A stretch of 10,000 bases of DNA from Chrysomallon squamiferum (GCA_012295275.1 CM022666.1:1966116-1976115), one strand, 5' to 3'. Counted from the stretch's first letter, positions 1 to 7,306 are shown. Notes: generated from the sequence alone by a model not told the origin. Made by a program: numbers and translations.

Positions 1-19
1 AGAGAGAGAGAGAGAGAGA
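1..19. repeat. (AG)n microsatellite, cut by the window edge
   Basis: This is a perfect AG dinucleotide run that begins at base 1, so its true length is unknown. The + strand carries the purine strand here. The next two long dinucleotide tracts, near 681 and 1035, carry CT on the + strand instead. Confidence 0.9.
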
Positions 20-360
20 ATCAAAGAGATAAAGATGAATGGATGTTTTTGAGCAATGTACTGGAATTAGATGAAAATAAATGACATGATAATTATTTAG
101 TGTTTCGTTTAAAACCAAATATCCATATAATTGTGATTAAGAGCAACATAATACAGAACATTTCTTTCTTTTTCTTTAACACAATAACACGAAATAAAAA
201 TGATCTTGCTCTTTGTTCAACACAACCTAACCAAAGTCCTCTAATACCCTTCCGCTGTACAATCTTTTCAAACACTTTGAAACACCAAGAAAAAGAAAAA
301 GAAAAAAAAAAAAAAAACACAACTTTCGTTTGACTGATAAATAAAGACATCACACCAACA
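20..360. other. AT-rich unique sequence, no gene seen
   Basis: Short open frames exist on both strands, but they are low-complexity and show no domain. A purine-rich stretch at 288-317 (AAAAAG-type units running into poly-A) accounts for the lysine- or phenylalanine-rich translations. A TCF site and CpG-rich sequence begin just downstream of about 360. Confidence 0.6.
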
Positions 361-560
361 TGCCAGCATCCCTTTACCTCAACCCAGCAGGGCGTGAAAG
401 CGGATCAAAGGCCGCCCATCACAATCACACACCTGAGTGACTTTAAATGGGCCGGAGCAAATCTCGATTTTTCACCCATTGTTTGTGCGTGTGATTTTCA
501 GCCGATATAAAACTCGTGGACCGTTCAGCGTAAGTCGATAGCTCTACCAAGTCCGGGGTT
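360..560. promoter_or_regulatory. Candidate cis-regulatory island with TCF/LEF, E-box and SOX motifs
   Basis: This is unique sequence with about 14 CpG, unlike the AT-rich flanks. GATCAAAGG at 403-411 matches the TCF/LEF HMG consensus (SCTTTGWWS on the minus strand). It is followed at once by GCCGCCC at 411-417, six of seven bases of the invertebrate TCF C-clamp helper site GCCGCCR. CACCTG at 430-435 is a Snail/E2-type E-box and CATTGTT at 477-483 is a SOX core. A TATAAAA is present at 506-512. The motifs are seen directly. Enhancer or promoter function is inference from motif clustering and base composition; motifs this short also occur by chance. Confidence 0.25.
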
Positions 561-615
561 TAATACGCATAAATAAAAACACCGTTAGGGTAGTCAGCTT
601 TAACAGGCACAAATA

Positions 616-670
616 AAAATAGCGTGTTAACTCCGATCTCTGGAGCTTTTGATCAAATTCTGCTTTAGCT
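616..670 (+). repeat. 55-nt interspersed repeat, copy A, leading into (CT)n
   Basis: This 55-nt block matches 982-1036 at 53 of 55 positions; the two differences are transitions. One of them is CpG to TpG, at 634 versus 1000. Sequence upstream of the two copies does not match, and sequence beyond the two CT tracts does not match either, so the shared unit is only this block plus its CT tract. It may be the 3' part of a mobile or microsatellite-associated element, with (CT)n as its tail. The family is not recognised. Confidence 0.85.
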
Positions 671-675
671 AGCTA

Positions 676-1185
<510 letters not shown>

Positions 1186-1199
1186 TTTCTCTTTATCTC

Positions 1200-1676
1200 T
1201 CCTCGAGGTTTTTTTTATGCTGTGATGGCAAGTTCAGAAGAAATTGTTTTTACAAGCTAAGTTACTAGGAGAGAGAGAGAGAGAGGAAGAAAGAAATTAT
1301 TTATTTAACGACACACCCAAAGCAGTTTTTAATTAAGGATAAAGGTTTTATAGTGGCGTGTCTAGGTAAAGATCACAACGAACGAGGAAACCAAATGAAA
1401 TTATCGTTGTTGTTTTTTTTCAGATTAGAAGCGAAAACTTGTTTAAATGTATTTTAATATAGTCCAAAAAAGTACAAACGATTTGGTTTCTCAGTTACGT
1501 TTGAAACCTTTTTTAAAACGTGTATTTAAATTCGTTTTTTGTGCAAAACTGCACTAAGAGATATTGGCGGAAAGAGAGAAAGAGAAAGACGTAAAGAAAG
1601 AGAGACGTACAGATAAAGGGACAGACTGACATATAGTAAAATAATAACCAAAAAAGAACACTTGGCGATTTGATCC

Positions 1677-1677
<1 letters not shown>
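1200..1677. other. Unique sequence with decayed GA tracts, no gene seen
   Basis: A perfect (GA)n lies at 1269-1285 and a purine-rich, degenerate GA stretch at 1569-1604. A splice-acceptor-like string (T8 then CAG) ends at 1423, but the best frame after it stays open for only about a dozen codons before a stop, so no exon is supported. Confidence 0.6.
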
Positions 1678-1737
<60 letters not shown>

Positions 1738-1780
1738 TGATGATGATGATGAGGAGGAGGAGGGAGGAGGAGGAGGAGGG
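1678..1780 (+). repeat. Graded compound trinucleotide array TAA, TGA, GGA
   Basis: About 19 TAA units (1678-1735) pass directly into about five TGA units (to about 1750), and then into GAG/GGA units to 1780 with one slipped G. Each step replaces one A or T position by a purine change and the trinucleotide frame is kept almost throughout. Long open frames here are produced by the repeat and are not genes. Confidence 0.95.
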
Positions 1781-1797
1781 ATTATGTTGATCATACA

Positions 1798-1957
1798 TAA
1801 TAATAATAATAAAAATAATAAATAATAATAATAATAAACAAACAAATAAATGATCATAATAATAATAATAAATACTACTATTAATAATAATAATATTAAT
1901 AATAATAATTATAATAAATAACAATAATAAATAAATAAATAAAATCAATAATAAAAC
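1798..1957 (+). repeat. Degenerate (TAA)n/(AAAT)n array
   Basis: The array holds many short AAT runs interrupted by AAAC, ACT and ATT units, and it ends in an AAAT tetranucleotide run at about 1926-1942. On the minus strand this is an ATTT run followed by ATT, the same order seen at 7391 and 9059. Confidence 0.9.
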
Positions 1958-2310
1958 AAAAAATTTAAATTTAAAATTAGCTCAGCGAGAGAAACTCACA
2001 GAACAAAGCAGAATCGTTATTATAAACCAGAAACAGTTTCCAGTTTTATGACTTTCGAAAAAATTAGATTAGATGCAAGAGCAAGCAGAAAATAAAAAGA
2101 AAATTGATAACTTTGGGCTAACAGTATCCATGAAATGGAGCTTCCAGATTTAGACACAAGTTACGTCTGACTAAATAAATTATTATCCCTCACTAGCCCC
2201 AGGTTTCCTTTTTTTCCACACAAAACTGTCTACATTCAGATATGGGAAAATAATAATCATACGACTGACCAAAATTTGACATCACTGATAGTGCAGATGT
2301 TTTGATGGTT
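1958..2310. other. Unique AT-rich sequence, no gene seen
   Basis: I found no coding signal, repeat family or RNA gene. The only open frame is short and has a poor start context. It ends in the tetranucleotide tract that starts near 2311. Confidence 0.55.
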
Positions 2311-2424
2311 TTTAGTATGTATGCACTTATATATGTATGAATATACTTATATAAATGTATATGTTTACATACAAACATACGTACATTTATACGTTTATAC
2401 ATGCATACATACATTTATATGGCA
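2311..2424. repeat. TATG/CATA foldback tract
   Basis: This is a degenerate tetranucleotide tract whose left side is GTAT/TATG-type and whose right side is CATA-type, so the two halves can fold back. Outer arms are 2315-2324 and 2403-2412 (10 bp, exact). Inner arms are 2350-2366 and 2373-2391: 17 pairs with a two-base CG bulge and a six-base loop. It could be a hairpin-forming microsatellite or a remnant foldback element; no terminal duplication is visible. Confidence 0.75.
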
Positions 2425-2442
2425 ACATGATTAGTCAAAATG

Positions 2443-2444
<2 letters not shown>

Positions 2445-2475
<31 letters not shown>
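2445..2475 (+). repeat. (AC)n microsatellite
   Basis: This is a perfect AC run of about 31 nt, followed by a decayed CA-rich tail to about 2500. Alternating purine-pyrimidine sequence of this kind can adopt Z-DNA. Confidence 0.95.
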
Positions 2476-2480
<5 letters not shown>

Positions 2481-2510
2481 CTTCACTCACATACACATGT
2501 ACAGAAGTAC

Positions 2511-2699
2511 ATTATTATTATTATTATCATTATCATCATCATCATCATCATTATTAATGATAACAACAACAATAACAAATACAATAATAATAACAACTAC
2601 AATAATAAATATAATAATAGTGATAATATCAACAAAAACAATAACAACAGCAACAACAACAACAACAACAACAATAATAATAATAATAATAATAATAAA
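2511..2699. repeat. Compound trinucleotide array with a polarity switch (ATT/ATC, then AAC/AAT)
   Basis: The left part (2511-2553) is ATT and ATC units. From about 2560 the + strand carries AAC and AAT units, with a clean (CAA)n at about 2646-2673 and (TAA)n at about 2674-2698. The left ATT run is complementary to the right AAT run, so the array can fold as one hairpin. All apparent open frames across it are repeat translations. Confidence 0.92.
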
Positions 2700-2943
2700 A
2701 TAAATATACAGAGAAATGATAGGATGATTCGAAGAACAGTTGATCTGTGGGAACCAAAAAAAAACAACAAAACTTAACATGTACTTTTGAGTGGTAAAAT
2801 AATGCTAAAATCAAGATTATCTCTAAAATACATAAACAAAATAATAATAACAATAATAACAAATGGAAAGAAAATATATTTTAAAAAAAAAAGATACATA
2901 TTGTCAAAAGCAAAACAATGTTTACTTCTCTATTCAACGCATT
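2700..2943. other. AT-rich unique sequence with short A-runs
   Basis: Nothing gene-like is visible. A ten-base A-run lies at 2883-2892, and a short degenerate AAT/AAC stretch at about 2838-2862 is probably an outlier of the array upstream. Confidence 0.55.
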
Positions 2944-2975
2944 AAAAAAAAAAAAAAAAAAAATATATTTTTTTT
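2944..2975. repeat. Poly-A (20) facing a short poly-T
   Basis: Twenty A at 2944-2963 are followed after a few bases by an eight-base T-run at 2968-2975, giving a potential AT hairpin. It sits immediately upstream of the CpG-rich island that begins near 3007. Confidence 0.9.
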
Positions 2976-3006
2976 ACTTTTTTCAAAAAAGAAATCTTTT
3001 CAAAAG

Positions 3007-3135
3007 ATGTTTGCGCGCGCGCACTCAAACGGACGACAGGAAACGCCTTTCGAGCTTTCCAGAAACACCGGAAGTTCCTCGCGAGATTTCCTAACCGAGC
3101 GGAAGCTGGAGACGCGATGCAGTGAAAGGCGGTAA
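3007..3135. promoter_or_regulatory. Candidate TATA-less promoter core: NRF1-like, ETS and TCGCGA
   Basis: The palindrome TGCGCGCGCGCA at 3012-3023 differs from the NRF1 consensus YGCGCAYGCGCR at one position. ACCGGAAGTT at 3067-3076 is an ETS site. Two bases on, CTCGCGAG at 3078-3085 is the core of the known promoter motif TCTCGCGAGA. A second ETS-like core, CGGAAG, is at 3100-3105. In vertebrates these three classes co-occur in CpG-island promoters; their use here is inference. No exon or open frame of note follows on either strand, so the direction and the gene served are unknown. An enhancer, or a chance cluster in GC-richer DNA, is the alternative. Confidence 0.3.
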
Positions 3136-3336
3136 AAAGAAAGTCAGTGTGCTGGGACCATTGTCGGTTGTGAGGCTACGCTGGCAGGGCGTTAGATAAT
3201 GAGACTAATGAATGACACCCGGCCGACTTCAAACTCTCATCGAGTCATCAAGAAAATGAAACGTCAAAGCTGAACGCTAGCATTGATTAAGCGATGATAA
3301 AAACGCGGAGCTCGTTTGGCCACGGAGGAAAATAAG
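3136..3336. other. CpG-rich unique island, candidate conserved non-coding element
   Basis: This continues the island from 3007; I count about 29 CpG across 3007-3325. It contains a SOX core (CCATTGT) near 3158 and several homeodomain-type cores: ATAATGAG and CTAATGAA around 3196-3212, and TGATTAAG around 3284-3291. I see no coding frame. The composition resembles constrained DNA more than the flanking repeats do. Confidence 0.3.
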
Positions 3337-3344
3337 TACCATAT

Positions 3345-3378
3345 TTTTTTTCTTTTTTTCTTTTTTTTCTTTCTTTCT
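3345..3378 (+). repeat. Degenerate poly-T/TTTC pyrimidine tract
   Basis: Runs of T are interrupted by single C and end in TTTC repeats. The tract separates the island above from the short unique block that carries the RFX-like site. Confidence 0.85.
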
Positions 3379-3425
3379 ATCGAAGTGATCGAAGTGTTGG
3401 ATTCTACTTGGTTGCTTTAAAGCGT

Positions 3426-3453
3426 ACTCCGGAGTCCGCGTTGCCATGGAAAT
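3426..3453. promoter_or_regulatory. RFX-type X-box next to a 10-bp palindrome
   Basis: GTTGCCATGGAAAT at 3440-3453 fits the X-box pattern RYYNYY, two spacer bases, RRNRAC at all but the last position. X-boxes of this type are bound by RFX factors, often at ciliary and neuronal genes in animals. ACTCCGGAGT at 3426-3435 is an exact palindrome just upstream. The motif match is visible; binding is inferred. Confidence 0.3.
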
Positions 3454-3486
3454 CGGTTCCTATCGTTCAAAGAGCAAGTCAGGCTT

Positions 3487-3508
3487 AAAAAAAAAAAAAA
3501 AAAAAAAA
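3487..3508 (+). repeat. Poly-A, 22 nt
   Basis: This is a perfect A-run. It lies in inverted relation to the two poly-T runs at 3559 and 3638. There is no polyadenylation signal or coding sequence upstream to support a retrocopy. Confidence 0.95.
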
Positions 3509-3558
3509 GTAAAAATTTAGATGAATTCGGATTCAAAAACATAATACGACCGTGGCAA

Positions 3559-3581
3559 TTTTTTTTTTTTTTTTTTTTTTT
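3559..3581 (+). repeat. Poly-T, 23 nt
   Basis: This is a perfect T-run, 50 bases after the A22 run, with which it could pair. Confidence 0.95.
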
Positions 3582-3637
3582 CTGGATTCATTATCGAGCT
3601 TGGCCATAAGGGACATGTCGGTTTTTGATTTCGTCAG

Positions 3638-3659
3638 TTTTTTTTTTTTTTTTTTTTTT
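3638..3659 (+). repeat. Poly-T, 22 nt
   Basis: This is a second perfect T-run, almost equal in length to its neighbours at 3487 and 3559. Confidence 0.95.
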
Positions 3660-3728
3660 GATTTGTTTAATTTTGTAAGTCATGCTTGGAAGGTGTGTTT
3701 TGGGATGATGATAATGATAGTAGTATTA

Positions 3729-3744
3729 TTGTTATTGTTGGTAC

Positions 3745-3775
<31 letters not shown>

Positions 3776-3810
3776 ACTGTTTAATAATAATGATAATAAT
3801 AATAATAATA
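3729..3810. repeat. (GTT)n then (AAT)n with a polarity switch
   Basis: GTT-type units, perfect at 3745-3772, are followed after about ten bases by (AAT)n at 3783-3810. As at 2511-2699, the T-rich triplet strand changes sides in the middle. A short CATA run follows at about 3810-3821. Confidence 0.9.
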
Positions 3811-3844
3811 CATACATACATGATCTCATAACGTTGTTTGAATA

Positions 3845-4030
3845 TGACAACAGCAATAATAACGCTAACAGTAGTAATAGCAGTAGTAGAAGTAGTAGTA
3901 GTAGTAGAAGTAGTTGTAATAGTAGTAATTTTAGTTGCAGTTATAGTAGTAGTTGTAGTAGTAGTTACAGTAATAGCATTATTGGTAGAGGTAGTTGTTG
4001 TAGTGGTAATTGTAGCAGTAGAAGTGGTAA
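3845..4030 (+). repeat. Decayed (GTA/GTT)n trinucleotide array
   Basis: About 60 triplets are mostly GTA, with AGA, GTT, GTG and GCA variants in constant phase. The array starts with CAA/AAT-type units at 3845-3867. The frame stays open on the + strand only because the variants avoid TAA, TAG and TGA in that phase; the serine- or valine-rich translations are not proteins I recognise. The many point changes mark it as older than the perfect tracts nearby. Confidence 0.88.
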
Positions 4031-4379
4031 TTTATTTTCTCTGTGTTACTGTATAATAATAACATCAAGCAACAAGAAAACAAATGATGTTGGCTATGAT
4101 GATAGTTATCTAAAAGAATTTGAATTATTTCTTATTAAAATCTGCTTCCTTATTAAATTTTATTTTATCTTATTTATTTCTGTGTCATTTTATGTCGTTT
4201 TATTTGATTTGATTTTATTTCCAATAAATTATTACTTATTTATTAATATTTTTAAATTCCGTTAATGGAAAAGTCATGTTCATAACGTAAAAAACAATAG
4301 ACGACTGATTAAATTATGTTTTCATCTTAAACCAACATTAGACCTTTTGCGAAGTAATAATAGACTTTCAAATAAACAC
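4031..4379. other. AT-rich unique sequence ending at a poly-A tract
   Basis: No domain or gene is recognisable. TTTTATTT-rich DNA at 4140-4240 gives open frames by composition. An AATAAA at 4371-4376 lies just before the A27 run at 4380, closer than the 10-30 nt usual for a polyadenylation site. Confidence 0.55.
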
Positions 4380-4406
4380 AAAAAAAAAAAAAAAAAAAAA
4401 AAAAAA
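4380..4406 (+). repeat. Poly-A, 27 nt, with A-rich tail
   Basis: This is the longest A-run in the window. It is followed by GAAAAGAAAG-type purine sequence. It could be the tail of an old retrotransposed copy or a simple homopolymer; no target-site duplication was identified. Confidence 0.95.
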
Positions 4407-4495
4407 GAAAAGAAAGAAGAACAAGATAAGAGTGATATAGTCAAAAAAAATATATCAAAAGAAAATGCTTTCAATAACCATAAATTTAAAAAAAT

Positions 4496-4515
4496 AAAAA
4501 AAAAAAAAAAAAAAA
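4496..4515 (+). repeat. Poly-A, 20 nt
   Basis: This is a perfect A-run that closes an A-rich stretch begun at 4380. Confidence 0.95.
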
Positions 4516-4549
4516 CAACTATATTATTATCTGGCAGAGAATAACGTCT

Positions 4550-5096
4550 CTTTCGTAATTTCTAACTTAGTCGTGTAGAACATCGTATTCTCGTGAATGG
4601 GGGTCACACACACCACACAAATAAAAATCCGCGTGTAAATCATATCTATCGCCATATAACGTTCTAAGTGAAGCCAAATCTATTTCATTATGGAGTTGTT
4701 ACGGCTGCCGGGACCAGACACCTACTCCTCGTTCTGTGGCCTCCTTTCAAATTTGCCTCCGATTTATAGCCGCTTTATTAATGGCGTTTTCGAGAAACTT
4801 GCCAAAATTGAATCGGCCTGACGCTAATGCTTTCTTTACGACGAGTTACTGGGCATTTTTCTTCTAAAACAACGCAGCGTCGTATAATGGGATCCATTCT
4901 CTTCATTCGAATATCCAATAACTCGATTAAGCCCTGTGTGCTGTGCCTTGTTTTTTCACGCGGGTTGGTATGACGGTCTTTTATTGTTGCCGGACCATCG
5001 ACTGTGATATGGCATGCTAATGGTGCCGCAAAGGAGATGAAAATTAGGTTCAGAAAATACCCAAAAATTTGTTTAGGTGTGTAGTCACACAGGTTG
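4550..5096. other. Long unique CpG-bearing block, candidate conserved non-coding element
   Basis: About 550 bases are free of simple repeats. CpG is well above the flanks, roughly 22 between 4690 and 5030. GATTTATAGC at 4761-4770 and CTTTATTAATGG at 4773-4784 resemble posterior Hox/Cdx-type sites. A minus-strand frame of about 116 codons crosses it, but its protein has no recognisable domain and starts in the T9-G11 homopolymer. It may be an enhancer or just unique spacer. Confidence 0.25.
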
Positions 5097-5116
5097 TTTT
5101 TTTTTGGGGGGGGGGG
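5097..5116 (+). repeat. T9-G11 homopolymer junction
   Basis: Nine T (5097-5105) run into eleven G (5106-5116). This is the first of four G-runs of ten or more in the window, all on the + strand. Confidence 0.95.
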
Positions 5117-5396
5117 ATTAAATATCATTACGTGCCAAAATGTCTGTCCGAAATAACGAATTAGCGATGATACCGATAATCCAGCGTAATGTTTCTTTGC
5201 TTTTATCGCTAATGTTCTTTTTCGTCCTAATGTAGCGTCATTTACAATTTCATTATCGTGAAAGATATGTTAATATAAAGACGTCAAAGAAATGTGGGAT
5301 TGTCGTGTTTTCGTCTTTGTCTAGTTTTGTTTTAGTTATTTATCTGTATGTTAGATGTAGTATATAGTTTATGTAATGAAGTTTCATACAGCGATA
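5117..5396. other. Unique block with homeodomain-type cores and a 9-bp inverted repeat
   Basis: ATTAGCGAT at 5160-5168 and ATCGCTAAT at 5205-5213 are exact inverted copies 36 bases apart. TAATCC at 5177-5182 is a K50 homeodomain (Otx/Goosecoid class) core, and GGATTA at 5115-5120 is the same core reversed, though it borrows bases from the G-run. Several TAAT cores lie between. It may continue the regulatory block upstream; this is inference from short motifs. Confidence 0.22.
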
Positions 5397-5690
5397 TATG
5401 CTCATACAGATAGACAGACAACATTCATAACGACGGATAAACAAACACACACACTCTCAAACGTCTTATAATCACGTATATATATATATAAATACATTCG
5501 TGCACACATATGAACAAATAGACGCATACACATATGTATGCATTCACAAAATACATACATACAGACAGACAGAAAGGAACACACATACATACATACATAC
5601 ATACATACATACATACATACATAATTATATATATACATGCATAGTATTACATACATACATACATATATAAACATGTTTTTCTCGGTGTAT
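5397..5690. repeat. Tetranucleotide cluster (CATA, CAGA, TA, CA)
   Basis: The cluster holds CAGA units near 5405-5420 and 5562-5572, AC at 5445-5454, TA at 5477-5490, a clean (CATA)n at 5583-5622 and another short one at 5649-5665. A small inverted repeat has arms 5524-5529 and 5536-5541. On the minus strand it reads as MYVC-type peptides, purely a product of the TATG repeat. Confidence 0.9.
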
Positions 5691-5776
5691 GCATAAACAA
5701 TTTCAAAACTATGCTTTATCTTTAAAATGATTTCCCTACTGTAGTGAAGCACATCGGATAGACAGACGCACACGAT

Positions 5777-5866
5777 CCTACCTAACTATCTACCTAACCA
5801 CCTACATACATACATACATATATACATATTAAGAAAAAAAAAGAAAATAGAAAAAAAAAAAAAAAA
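5777..5866 (+). repeat. CCTA-like and CATA repeats followed by poly-A tracts
   Basis: Degenerate CCTA/CTAA units at 5777-5803 lead into (CATA)n at 5804-5820. A-rich sequence follows, with a nine-base A-run at 5834-5842 and a 16-base A-run at 5851-5866. Confidence 0.85.
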
Positions 5867-5939
5867 TACCGATAAGAAATACAAACAGAGAACAATAGCG
5901 AAATAAAACCCAGATGTTATTGGAGTTTTTAATCTGGCT

Positions 5940-6110
5940 TCAGAAAGCAACACGTGTTTCGAGTTACACAAACTGTTAGAGAGCGTGACGGCACAAAAAC
6001 GGCTAGAGTCTTTTTTCTCTATTCATTCAGTCACGTGACTAATTATCTCGCGACACGAGTTTGAAAACGTAGACTGCTCGCGACCCGGAAGTGGCGCTGC
6101 GAGAGAAAAC
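5940..6110. promoter_or_regulatory. Candidate promoter or enhancer: two CACGTG palindromes, TCGCGA pair and ETS site
   Basis: AACACGTGTT at 5949-5958 and AGTCACGTGACT at 6029-6040 are perfect palindromes around CACGTG. The second matches the GTCACGTGAC form bound by MITF/TFE and USF bHLH-zip factors in animals. TCGCGA occurs at 6048-6053 and 6078-6083, and the second abuts CCCGGAAGTG at 6084-6093, a strong ETS/GABP-type site. No TATA box is placed to serve it and no coding exon is seen nearby. The motifs are direct observation; function and direction are inferred. Confidence 0.33.
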
Positions 6111-6312
6111 GTTAATACAAAGAGCGTGCAGAAACAGTGCATCCCCTTTCAGCGGCGAGATAGTTTTGTTAATAACAATCGCGCTAAAACACCTGTTACT
6201 GAGAGATAGCTGTAGCTTTTGTGATAGTAACGGTGTTAAGAAAATTACTTTATTTACGGCGGCGGTTTTGTTGATTGTGTATGTATGTTTTCTAATAACG
6301 GCAACGGTTGAA
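6111..6312. other. CpG-rich unique DNA grading into degenerate triplets
   Basis: CpG stays high (GCGGCG, TCGCGC, ACGGCGGCGG). An exact inverted repeat with a one-base centre lies at 6166-6178. From about 6220 the sequence has loose triplet structure (GTAACGGTG, CGGCGGCGG, AACGGCAACGG) and may be a decayed trinucleotide array. Frames are open on both strands, but the + one has only a GTG near its start and neither resembles a known protein. Confidence 0.4.
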
Positions 6313-6317
6313 TTTGC

Positions 6318-6357
<40 letters not shown>

Positions 6358-6404
6358 ATATATTAATTAAAAAAATTCCAATAACCACATTATTATTATT
6401 ATTA

Positions 6405-6452
<48 letters not shown>
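6313..6452 (+). repeat. Compound module copy 1: TTTGCA, (GA)n, 38-nt block, (ATT)n
   Basis: TTTGCA at 6313-6318 is followed by GA at 6322-6353 (32 nt), a unique 38-nt block at 6353-6390, then (ATT)n at 6389-6451 with one T-rich interruption near 6405. The same order is repeated immediately downstream. Confidence 0.85.
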
Positions 6453-6744
<292 letters not shown>

Positions 6745-6758
6745 CAGCAGCAGCAGCA
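6745..6758 (+). repeat. (CAG)n short tract
   Basis: Four to five CAG units directly continue the phase of the ATT array. CTGCTG follows at about 6763-6768 and can pair with it as a small hairpin. Confidence 0.85.
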
Positions 6759-6768
6759 ACATCTGCTG

Positions 6769-7199
6769 TATTTTTCCTAATAATTGTATTTTATTAATTG
6801 TGTTTTTCTTACTAAGAACACCGGCTGTTTTCGGATATTCATTATTTTGCCATATTTTTGCTAATGTCTGTTATAATTGTTTTCCTGTTTGCCGTATTCT
6901 TTTCATAATGATATGATTATATTTTAGCGTAAGTTAATCATGTACAGTATTATATCCTAATAACGAGTGTGATTGTGTTTTGGCATCTTAGCTTTGATAA
7001 CCGAAATTACATATCGTGTAAGTATAGATTGTTGTAATTACTAATTATACGTTTATCAACACAGTATTGTGTTACCAATGTCAAGACTCTGAAAACAAAT
7101 TGGCTTGTGAAATATGAACGTTTCTGTTTTTAAGGAAACAACAGAAGAAATTTGAGCGAATTTGTCGGTTTAAAAGAAAGTAAATTCGAAAATAGATAT
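6769..7199. other. Unique AT-rich sequence, nothing recognised
   Basis: About 430 bases contain no repeats, no frame of note and no CpG enrichment. It may be old unique spacer or intron. Confidence 0.6.
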
Positions 7200-7306
7200 A
7201 TATTTATGCATATATGTGTTTGTGCGTATATATATACACAGATAGAGACACACATACACATACATGGATATATACATATAAACACACACACACACCTATA
7301 CATACG
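7200..7306. repeat. TG-TA-CA foldback microsatellite
   Basis: TATGTGT at 7213-7219 pairs with ACACATA at 7250-7256. Inside, 7221-7240 is a near-palindrome of TGTG, TA repeats and CACA. An AC run follows at about 7282-7295. Confidence 0.8.

Noticed and set aside
506-535. TATAAAA at 506-512 and GTAAGT donor-like word at 530-535 as a promoter and first exon
   Set aside because: The donor would fall only about 24 bases after the TATA start, before a normal transcription start at about +30, so the two cannot work together. The TATA word alone is expected in AT-rich DNA.
1409-1425. Splice-acceptor-like pyrimidine tract and CAG
   Set aside because: The frame that follows closes within about a dozen codons and no donor or coding sequence pairs with it.
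1513-1948. Long leucine/isoleucine/serine-rich open frames on the minus strand
   Set aside because: They are translations of the TAA-TGA-GGA and AAT arrays; residues simply follow the repeat unit and change with each motif.
1991-2014. Possible reversed third copy of the 55-nt repeat (shared AAAGCAGAAT)
   Set aside because: Only ten bases match the reverse complement and neither flank extends the match.
3552-4265. 237-codon open frame on the + strand
   Set aside because: It begins in a T23 homopolymer and crosses T22, GTT, AAT and decayed GTA arrays. It has no unique domain-like segment.
4371-4406. AATAAA plus A27 as the 3' end of a processed retrocopy
   Set aside because: The signal is only a few bases from the A-run, no upstream gene remnant is recognisable and no target-site duplication was found. 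It is kept only as a homopolymer.
4778-5128. 116-codon minus-strand frame in a unique block
   Set aside because: It starts within the homopolymer, has no recognised domain, and lies in a block that looks regulatory at best. Without conservation data it is not reported as a gene.
5583-5622. Regular short repeats as a possible CRISPR array
   Set aside because: It is a continuous CATA tetranucleotide run with no spacers.
6091-6366. 91-codon + frame in the CpG-rich island
   Set aside because: It depends on a GTG start, which is not expected in an animal nuclear gene, and ends in the GA tract.
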